Below, piece after piece: positions 5,931-10,907 of a stretch of 10,907 nucleotides of DNA. A program made the translations under genes and the position numbers. Origin of the DNA: DASUFH01 sp036274645 (GTDB taxonomy: Bacteria; Acidobacteriota; Terriglobia; 20CM-2-55-15); contig DASUFH010000142.1 in NCBI GenBank assembly GCA_036274645.1, positions 1 through 10,907 on the forward strand, in the 5' to 3' direction. Positions within the stretch are counted from its first letter, which is position 1; each line of letters starts with the position of its first letter. The notes beneath the pieces are model-generated. The model was not told the origin of the DNA, did no database searches, and was given only the letters and a program-made list of their open reading frames with translations.

Positions 5931-6845
5931 ATGGCGGAATACAGGACCGCCAGTCTTGCGGCGATGGGTATTGACCTCACGATTGCGCTCGGCAAGTTCA
6001 CCGCGGCGGCAATAACCGGGAGTTCCGCCATGATCGCCGAAGGCGTCCATTCGATCGCGCATGCGGGCTACGGGAGTTTGCCCGGCCACGAGCCAGGGGG
6101 AGGGAGCCCGGCCCGCAACGGCCAACAAGCCGAAGAAGGCAAGGCGCGCAATTCCTGGACATCCATCGTAGCGGTCATGGCATTCACCGTGGGAGGAGCT
6201 ATTGCGGTCTACGAGGGAATGCGCCACCTGTTGCGCCCCACGCCCCCTGAACACGTCGGCTGGAACTATGCGATTCTCTTTGGCGCCTTCGTCATCGAAT
6301 CGATTTCCCTGCTTGCGAAAGCCCGGCGGCTTCGCGTAACCGGATCAAGTCCAGACAGCTTTCCCCCTGCCCGGCAGCGCGGTGTCGCAAAGGCGGCCGT
6401 GGTCTTGCAGTCGGCCGTTACGCTGCTTGGATTGTCGATTGCGACAGCCGGCGTCTACCTGGCCGCGATGGTCAATCCGGTATTCGACGGCATCGCGGCA
6501 GTGGCCATCGGGGCTCTGCTTATCACTGTCGCCGGAGCGCTCGCCCGCAATCTCCGACGGCGGCTCGCCGGTGAAGACGCCACGAGCGCCACGCTGGAGG
6601 ATGTCCGGCGCATAGTCCGGGCAGAAAACGGGGTCGAGAACCCGACCCGCATGCTGACGATGCGGTTCGGCGCCGATACACTTCTGCTGGCCCTGAATCT
6701 ACGGTTCGAACGAGGACTTACGCCCGCGGAGATTCAGAGTTGTATCCGTCGAATCGAAGGGGAAATCCGGAGAAAACACCGGCACGTTAAACACATATTG
6801 ATCGACTCGGAAGCGATGACGCCGGGACCGAAAGATGAACGTTAA
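5931..6845 (+). CDS. CDF-like membrane protein with altered metal site
   Basis: This 304-residue protein resembles the cation diffusion facilitator (cation efflux) family, which exports Zn2+ and similar ions by proton antiport. Family-like stretches are GKFTAAAITGSSAMIAEGVH (TM1-TM2), SIVAVMAFTVGGAIAVYEG (TM3), LLGLSIATAGVYLA and NPVFDGIAAVAIGALLI (TM5-TM6), then a cytoplasmic ferredoxin-like C-terminal domain (about 225-298). The TM2 H-S-x-x-D motif reads HSIAH (Asp replaced by His44). The usual loop motif HPFGYG is replaced by QQAEEG at matching distance. The TM5 Glu-Asp pair of the close family reads Gln160-Ser161. The segment between TM2 and TM3 is Gly/Pro-rich yet about the normal length. 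GAGGAAAG precedes the ATG. Ordinary metal transport is doubtful; it may be a regulatory paralogue or decaying. Confidence 0.75.
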   Translation: MAEYRTASLAAMGIDLTIALGKFTAAAITGSSAMIAEGVHSIAHAGYGSLPGHEPGGGSPARNGQQAEEGKARNSWTSIVAVMAFTVGGAIAVYEGMRHLLRPTPPEHVGWNYAILFGAFVIESISLLAKARRLRVTGSSPDSFPPARQRGVAKAAVVLQSAVTLLGLSIATAGVYLAAMVNPVFDGIAAVAIGALLITVAGALARNLRRRLAGEDATSATLEDVRRIVRAENGVENPTRMLTMRFGADTLLLALNLRFERGLTPAEIQSCIRRIEGEIRRKHRHVKHILIDSEAMTPGPKDER

Positions 6846-7169
6846 GGGACTGCTGAATGGAAGGATGAACGTAGCGGGAAACAACCAAAAAGGGTGAAGA
6901 GCCACCGGCTCCGACCAGGCGACCTTCGTCGTGCCGATCGTGTCATTGATGGCTCTTCCGTCACAGGTTGATCCAGAATCTTATTTGATTCTGAGTCTTC
7001 CTTGTGACCTGCCCTATTGGTTGCACGGCTGGGGCCATTCGCCCCACCGCCGTCTGGTACTGGATTGAGTACGTCGCCGCTGCCATTCGCCACATCCCCG
7101 TCAGGGAAACATGCGCCGCAACGGTACAGTGTGGACAGTGGTGTTGCTCCGTTCCGGAGCAGCATCGAT
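6846..7169. other. 324-base convergent non-coding region with consecutive hairpins
   Basis: No protein-like frame is seen between the ends of the CDF-like gene (plus) and the RRM gene (minus). Three stems follow one another. GAAGAGCCA at 6896-6904 pairs with TGGCTCTTC at 6950-6958. GTCACA at 6960-6965 pairs with TGTGAC at 7003-7008 and encloses CAGAATC-TTATTT-GATTCTG at 6974-6993. ACGGCTGGGGC at 7025-7035 pairs with GCCCCA and GCCGT (7041-7046 and 7049-7053, 2-base bulge). They may end transcription from both sides or belong to a small structured RNA. Confidence 0.5.
7145..7161 (-). terminator. hairpin just downstream of the RRM gene
   Basis: TGCTCCG at 7145-7151 and CGGAGCA at 7155-7161 form a perfect 7-bp stem with a 3-base loop, starting 8 bases after the RRM stop codon on the minus strand. 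No T run follows, so intrinsic termination is uncertain. Confidence 0.35.
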
Positions 7170-7439
7170 TCAAGCAACGCGTGTGTCGAAGGTTTTGGGT
7201 TTGGCTTCTCCAACGGTGAGGATTCTGCCAACCAGACGCCGACCATTCAATTGCTCGATGACGCTCTTCGGATCGGGAGCGTTCCCGACTTCGACAAAAG
7301 CGAAACCGCGCGAATGACCGGTGACCCGATCCCGAACGATCTCCACGGAATCCACAGACAACCCCTGGTTTTCAAACCACTGTTGAATATCCAGGTCGTT
7401 GCATGAGTGCGGAATGTTACCGACAAACAGTCTCGACAT
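7170..7439 (-). CDS. small RRM RNA-binding protein
   Basis: This 89-residue protein is a single RNA-recognition motif. RNP2 is LFVGNI (residues 4-9) and RNP1 is RGFAFVEV (44-51), with the aromatic residues Phe5, Phe46 and Phe48 in place for stacking on RNA bases. The order is beta-alpha-beta-beta-alpha-beta, ending with LVGRILTVGEAKP. Such single-domain proteins, widespread in cyanobacteria and other bacteria, bind single-stranded RNA and are often cold- or stress-induced. The start at 7439 has GGGAGG 7 bases upstream. The frame is open further upstream to 7556, but that part is not RRM-like. It is the last gene of the minus-strand block, 104 bases after the GlgC-like gene. Confidence 0.9.
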   Translation of the reverse strand: MSRLFVGNIPHSCNDLDIQQWFENQGLSVDSVEIVRDRVTGHSRGFAFVEVGNAPDPKSVIEQLNGRRLVGRILTVGEAKPKTFDTRVA

Positions 7440-7453
7440 TACTGATCCTCCCA

Positions 7454-7470
7454 GATCGCGATCAGCGATC
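7454..7470 (-). promoter_or_regulatory. hairpin beside the RRM ribosome binding site
   Basis: GATCGC (7454-7459) and GCGATC (7465-7470) form a 6-bp stem with a 5-base loop, immediately upstream of the GGGAGG that serves the RRM start. GGATC also occurs on both sides. Its position suits control of translation, for example by temperature or by the protein itself, but this is inferred from position only. Confidence 0.3.
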
Positions 7471-7514
7471 CTGTTTCTTCTCTCGATTGATTTAGTGGCT
7501 GTCCGTTGCTGAAA

Positions 7515-7533
7515 GGCGCGGCCACCGCGCGCC
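7515..7533 (-). terminator. hairpin downstream of the GlgC-like gene
   Basis: GGCGCG (7515-7520) pairs with CGCGCC (7528-7533) around a 7-base loop; an alternative register GCGCGG/CCGCGC is also possible. On the minus strand it begins 10 bases after the GlgC-like stop and is followed by TTT. It is a weak intrinsic terminator or a processing hairpin between this gene and the RRM gene. Confidence 0.4.
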
Positions 7534-7543
7534 TGTTCCTGAC

Positions 7544-8761
7544 CTATCCCTTCCACAGCAGCAGCCGGTGGCCTGAAGCCGCTTTGGGACGGACAAGCGC
7601 AGTCCGTTCGCGCCGGGGCCGGAAGCGCCCGGGCATGTCGATCGCGCCGGCGCTGACGACGGTAACGCCGCCCGGGCTGATCGTGTATCGTTCGCTATCG
7701 CGTTGTGGAGCGCCTCCGATGGAGGTATTGGCGGGAATCTGAACCCCTTCATCCACAATGACGCGGCGCAGGCGAGCGCCTTCGCCGACCTTAACGCCGG
7801 GCATCAGCACGCTATGCTCAACTCGCGCGCCTTCTTCTACGCGCACGCCATCCGCGAGCACCGTATCCACAACCTGCGCCGACCCGCAAAGGCTGGAGAG
7901 ACGGGGCGCACCGCGGCGCGAAACCCGTCTTGCTGTCGGGCCCGGCATGGCTCCAACCCCAGTCATACACGCGACGTAGTAGTCGTCCAGGGTGCGGATA
8001 TTGCTCCAGAACGGCCTCGCCGCTGCCCCTCTGCCGTACTCCCAGGCCATAACGCGGGCCGATTCGACGAGCCACGGAATCACATCCCGGTCCATGTCGA
8101 TCCCGAAGCCCCGTTCGCAAAACCGGGCCAGCGACTCCACCAGGACCCGCATCTTGAAAATGGTGGCCCCCGCCGCAACCAGCCGGCCTTCGGAACATTC
8201 CGGCTTCAAGCCCACTCCGTAGTCGCGAATACCAAGATCCGGTCCCACAGTCATGGCGGACAGCCCCGCAGCGGCGGCCTCCGAAAGCCGGATGGCCGAA
8301 ACGGTGGCGTCGGCGCCGCTCTCGATGTGTCGAGAAATGAGACGCCGGTAGTCCATCTGATGAACACAACTCGCAGAAAGGATCAACACGTGTTGAGCCG
8401 CGTCTTCGATGAGCAGCGAGGCATTCTGATACACGGCGTCCGCAACACCGTGGTAGCGCTTCCCCGTCACCGGCGCAAGGCAGCGGTATTGACCTCCCCA
8501 GGTGTCCCGGACGTAGGCCGAGATCTGCTCATGTTTATATTGCGTCAGGAGCACGGCTTCCTTGAGGTCGGACCGAAAGCAGTTCTGGAGCGTGAAGTCG
8601 ATAATCCGACTGTCGCCAAAAGGAAGCAACGGTTTGGGTCTGGATTCAGTCAACGGAGACATACGTTCTCCCCGGCCTCCCGCCAGGATCAGCGTCTTCA
8701 CCAGCGAGTGGGTCTTTGGCTCGATTGCCTCGGGATAGTTACAGACAGCGGGTTCCAGCAT
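7544..8761 (-). CDS. GlgC-like nucleotidyltransferase paralogue (ADP-glucose pyrophosphorylase family)
   Basis: This 405-residue protein has the GlgC layout. The nucleotide-binding loop LILAGGRGERMSPLTESRPK is at 24-43, RIIDFTLQNC at 52-61, LLTQYKHEQI at 71-80, RYHGVADAVYQN at 102-113, and TLDDYY at 257-262. A left-handed beta-helix tail follows (about 295-360, LADGVRVEEGARVEHSVLMP). GlgC makes ADP-glucose from ATP and glucose-1-phosphate for glycogen synthesis. Here the conserved A-G-D-H reads S-A-S-C, putting Ser131 at the catalytic Asp of E. coli GlgC (Asp142). The conserved W-R-D-V-G-T reads W-S-N-I-R-T, putting Asn254 at the second metal-binding Asp (Asp276). The glucose-1-phosphate motif VEKP reads VGLKP (Lys186 kept). 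It is probably not a standard catalyst, perhaps a regulatory subunit like plant large subunits. The start at 8761 has AAGGAG 8 bases upstream. Confidence 0.8.
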   Translation of the reverse strand: MLEPAVCNYPEAIEPKTHSLVKTLILAGGRGERMSPLTESRPKPLLPFGDSRIIDFTLQNCFRSDLKEAVLLTQYKHEQISAYVRDTWGGQYRCLAPVTGKRYHGVADAVYQNASLLIEDAAQHVLILSASCVHQMDYRRLISRHIESGADATVSAIRLSEAAAAGLSAMTVGPDLGIRDYGVGLKPECSEGRLVAAGATIFKMRVLVESLARFCERGFGIDMDRDVIPWLVESARVMAWEYGRGAAARPFWSNIRTLDDYYVACMTGVGAMPGPTARRVSRRGAPRLSSLCGSAQVVDTVLADGVRVEEGARVEHSVLMPGVKVGEGARLRRVIVDEGVQIPANTSIGGAPQRDSERYTISPGGVTVVSAGAIDMPGRFRPRRERTALVRPKAASGHRLLLWKG

Positions 8762-9105
8762 TTCCTGCGCTCCTTTTTCAACTGGTCCGACTCGTCTTAC
8801 CCCAGAAAAACAGCAACTCGTTATCCAATGCGACGAGGTACCGCAAGGCGCCTTTTCGCATCTCACATTCACCAGCGCTTCATCCGCTGAGACCCTCATT
8901 GGCCTTCGAATGCCGGTATCGTACGAATTCAATGAGGATGGGCCAACTCGTGAAAACCCTTGTTTTTGTCTTCCGGGAATGGAAACGGGGGGGGAACGTC
9001 TTATCCGAAGGACCGGCCGGACGATACCATGCTAAAGAGCCTTCCGGCTAATTAAACAACAGTACGCCGCGCCGCCGCGCACTCCGACGCAGGATAGATC
9101 GCCTT
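8762..9105. other. 344-base non-coding gap upstream of the GlgC-like gene
   Basis: No convincing coding frame is seen. It contains the imperfect inverted repeat at 8894-8937, a run of eight G at 8987-8994, and a small AGCC-TTCC-GGCT hairpin near 9042-9053 that could follow the response regulator transcript. The gap presumably holds the promoter of the GlgC-like gene, but no -35/-10 pair stands out. Confidence 0.45.
8894..8937. promoter_or_regulatory. imperfect inverted repeat, candidate operator
   Basis: CCTCATTG at 8894-8901 is complementary to CAATGAGG at 8930-8937, and inner TTCG (8905-8908) pairs with CGAA (8924-8927). It lies roughly 130-175 bases upstream of the GlgC-like start codon, where a regulator might bind. 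Protein binding is not shown by the sequence. Confidence 0.25.
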
Positions 9106-9786
9106 CTAAATCCACTGCTGGCGAATGGCCAGGCGGATGAGTTCGGCGCGGCTGCGCAGTCCCAGCTTGTCCATGACCTGAACCTTGTGGCGGTCGACAA
9201 CTCTGGGATCCATCTCGAGCTGGGCGGCGATTTCGTGGTTGGTACGGCCCTGCGCGACCAGGCGGGCAACCTGGAGTTCCTCGTCCGTCATGGCGGGCGC
9301 CAGGCGGAGCGGCTCGGGATCCTCCGGCAACGCGTCTTCGAGGCCGGAGGGCGCGGGGTCGGCGAATCGGAATACCCGCTTGCCTCCCGCCACCAGACGC
9401 ACCGCTTCCACCAGGTGCGCGGGGGCGGACCGTTTGGTCACATAGCCGCAAACGCCGACGGAGGCGGCCTCCTCCGCGTAGGTTTCATCTTCAAAGAAGG
9501 TCAGCGCAATCACCCGGGCGTCCGGTTGCTCCTGTTTTAGCAGGCGGGTCGCCTCGATCCCGTTCATGCCGGGCATGGAAAGATCCATGATGACGACGTC
9601 CGGACGCAGTTGTGCCGCCAGCGCCAGGGCGGAGCGCGCCTCTTCCGCTTCGCCGATCACGGCCATGTCGGCCTGGGCCTCGAGCAGCGTCTTCAGTCCT
9701 TCGCGGACAACCGGGTGGTCATCAACGAGAAGAATGCGAATTTTGGCTTTCTTTTTCGTCTTGCCTCCTCGGAGGAATGCGCGCAA
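9106..9786 (-). CDS. NarL/FixJ-type response regulator
   Basis: This protein has an N-terminal receiver domain (about residues 16-135) and a C-terminal LuxR-type helix-turn-helix (about 165-226). Receiver residues are Asp22-Asp23 (LLVDDHPVVREG), phospho-acceptor Asp68 (VVIMDLSMPG), Thr96 (VIALTFFED) and Lys118 (GYVTKRSAP). The DNA-binding part reads TDEELQVARLVAQGRTNHEI and ends KLGLRSRAELIRLAIRQQWI. It is the expected partner of the overlapping histidine kinase and should bind DNA when phosphorylated. The frame begins at a TTG at 9786, with no ribosome binding site, overlapping the kinase gene by 65 bases. A strong AGGAGG (9764-9769) lies inside that overlap, but no ATG, GTG or TTG follows it at suitable spacing. 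The start is therefore uncertain; translational coupling to the kinase is likely. Confidence 0.88.
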   Translation of the reverse strand: MRAFLRGGKTKKKAKIRILLVDDHPVVREGLKTLLEAQADMAVIGEAEEARSALALAAQLRPDVVIMDLSMPGMNGIEATRLLKQEQPDARVIALTFFEDETYAEEAASVGVCGYVTKRSAPAHLVEAVRLVAGGKRVFRFADPAPSGLEDALPEDPEPLRLAPAMTDEELQVARLVAQGRTNHEIAAQLEMDPRVVDRHKVQVMDKLGLRSRAELIRLAIRQQWI

Positions 9787-10907
9787 ACAGCGTTGTTCCG
9801 CGCCTGGTGGATTCGATATTCAGGGTGCCCCCGACAAGAAGCAGGCGTTCACGCATGCCGAGCAGGCCGAGGCGTCCCCTGGGCATCGAGACACGCAGAG
9901 CGGCTTCGACATCGAAGCCGCAGCCGTTGTCTTCGACAATCGCCTGGGTGCCGGCGCCGTTGTGCTCGAGAATGACGCTTACCTGACTGGCGTCCGCATG
10001 TTTGGCGACGTTGTTGAGGGCTTCCTGGACGAAGCGGTAGAGAGTGGTTTCGACCGCCTCGGAAACCGGACTGTCTTCATACCCACTCTGTTGAAAGTCC
10101 GCCGCGATACCCGTGCTTCTCGACCAGCTGCGGACGTGGCTCTGGATGGCGCTGGTCAGCCCCAGGTCGTCGAGGGCGGGCTGGCGGAGTTCCAGCGCCA
10201 CACGGTGCAGATCCTGGCCGGTCTGCGAAGCCAGCTCCTGAAGAGCGGGCAGAAGGCGGGCAACCGTCTCCTGATCTCCGGCGGCCGCTTTCAGGGCGTT
10301 CAATCCAAGGCTGAGCGCAATCACGCGCTGCCCCATCTGGTCGTGCAGTTCGCGCGAAATACGGCGCCGTTCCTCCTCATGGGCGCTGGCCAGACGGCGC
10401 CGCAACTGTTCCCGGCTGGCGTCGAGTTGCAGCCGATCCATCAGGGCGGTTTGCAGCCGGTCGTTCGCCTGCGAGAGTTCGGCCGTCCTCTCCCGGACTT
10501 TTTCCTCCAGTTCGCCGGCGTGTTTGAGCAATTGGACGTGGGCAGCCTGCAGATCCGCGGTGATCTGTCGCATTTCTTCGGCGGCGCGGGATTCCTCGGC
10601 CAGGATCCAGACGCGTTCCGCCACAGTGCGCAACAGCTCCACCTCTCCCGGAGTCCAGCGCCGTGGTTCATCGCAGCTGACCCACAGACTGCCGACCCAA
10701 TGCCCCTGACGCTCACACGGAGCCACCATGCAGGAACGCGCGCCAAGGGGCTCATACAGATTCTTGAACAACCGGGCAACGGCGAGATCCGCCGTCAGGT
10801 CTTCCACTACGGTGACGCGGCCGTTTGCGCCGTCCTCTGCGAAAAGCCCGGCGCCGTCCATCACCGCGATCGCGCCGCGCAGGGACGGAACGGACCGGCT
10901 GTAGTCC
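9722..10907 (-). CDS. histidine kinase, GAF plus HisKA_3/HATPase (5' end outside window)
   Basis: The frame is open to the right window edge (residues DYSRSVPSLRGAIAV precede the first Met near 10864), so the N-terminus is missing. Numbering from that Met: the end of a GAF-like sensor domain (about 1-88, with GARSCMVAPCERQGHWVGSL), a coiled coil (about 90-160), then a dimerisation/phosphoacceptor helix ERRRISRELHDQMGQRV with His174. The ATPase domain has an N box (EALNNVAKHA, 281-290), a G1 box (VEDNGCGFD, 310-318) and LGLLGMRERLLLVGGTLNIE. This is the NarX/DegS-like HPK7 class, which partners NarL-type regulators such as the overlapping downstream gene. No membrane segment is visible in the part seen, so sensing may be cytoplasmic. 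The ligand of the GAF domain is unknown. Confidence 0.9.
   Translation of the reverse strand, partial: DYSRSVPSLRGAIAVMDGAGLFAEDGANGRVTVVEDLTADLAVARLFKNLYEPLGARSCMVAPCERQGHWVGSLWVSCDEPRRWTPGEVELLRTVAERVWILAEESRAAEEMRQITADLQAAHVQLLKHAGELEEKVRERTAELSQANDRLQTALMDRLQLDASREQLRRRLASAHEEERRRISRELHDQMGQRVIALSLGLNALKAAAGDQETVARLLPALQELASQTGQDLHRVALELRQPALDDLGLTSAIQSHVRSWSRSTGIAADFQQSGYEDSPVSEAVETTLYRFVQEALNNVAKHADASQVSVILEHNGAGTQAIVEDNGCGFDVEAALRVSMPRGRLGLLGMRERLLLVGGTLNIESTRRGTTLFARIPPRRQDEKESQNSHSSR
9764..9775 (-). promoter_or_regulatory. Shine-Dalgarno inside a 12-base palindrome in the kinase-regulator overlap
   Basis: The minus strand reads CCTCCGAGGAGG, a perfect palindrome holding the only strong ribosome binding site near the response regulator start. 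The complementary half could mask the site until ribosomes translating the kinase open it. With a minimum loop only about four pairs can form, so the effect may be weak. Confidence 0.35.

Noticed and set aside
6075..6170. Frameshift in the CDF-like gene explaining the strange Gly/Pro-rich loop
   Set aside because: Reading the other two frames by eye gave no better match to the family, and the loop length equals the normal one, so substitution fits better.
7703..8890. Long plus-strand open frame (395 residues)
   Set aside because: It is the antisense shadow of the GlgC-like gene, which has clear family motifs.
8987..8994. Run of eight G as a phase-variation tract
   Set aside because: It lies in a non-coding gap far from any start codon or clear promoter spacing, and such runs occur by chance at high GC.

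Overview
The window is GC-rich bacterial DNA. Its gene set (a periplasmic PQQ dehydrogenase, a DUF4142 protein, a GSP17M-like glycine-rich stress protein, a SYLF-domain protein, an RRM protein and a DegS/NarL-type two-component pair) most resembles a soil Acidobacteriota genome, perhaps of the Solibacter/Bryobacter type. That assignment rests on gene content alone and is an inference. No rRNA, tRNA, insertion sequence, phage gene or CRISPR array is visible.

Layout. (1) 1-1933, + strand: the tail of an upstream reading frame, an imperfect long inverted repeat (54-153), then a secreted PQQ-dependent dehydrogenase starting at 197. (2) 2072-4858, - strand: a run of small stress or envelope genes. 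In transcription order these are a Cys-rich metallothionein-like protein, a DUF4142 protein, a GSP17M-like protein, a SYLF/Ysc84 protein and a very small membrane protein. (3) 4859-5259: a non-coding divergent region with several stable hairpins. (4) 5260-6845, + strand: two genes 2 nt apart, a shortened FAD/Fe-S oxidoreductase remnant or fusion and a CDF-like membrane protein. (5) 6846-7169: a convergent non-coding region with back-to-back hairpins. (6) 7170-10907, - strand: in transcription order a histidine kinase (cut by the window edge), its overlapping NarL-type response regulator, a GlgC-like nucleotidyltransferase and a small RRM RNA-binding protein.

The most notable feature is three non-canonical paralogues within about 3.5 kb. 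The GlgC-like protein has Ser and Asn at the two positions that hold the metal-binding catalytic Asp residues of GlgC. The CDF-like protein lacks the usual acidic metal ligands in TM2 and TM5 but keeps the family length. The FAD/Fe-S protein joins a short FAD-oxidase segment directly to a truncated CCG domain. All have intact reading frames. The PQQ enzyme is also unusual: it has the Asp-x-Asp pattern linked to lanthanide use, but a Cys where the metal-binding Glu is expected and no vicinal disulfide. These calls come from remembered family motifs and need real alignments to confirm.

The genes do not form one evident pathway. The - strand block 2072-4858 looks like a general stress/envelope module. 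The kinase-regulator pair at the right edge is a complete phosphorelay whose targets cannot be read from the sequence; the GlgC-like and RRM genes downstream on the same strand are only possible targets.
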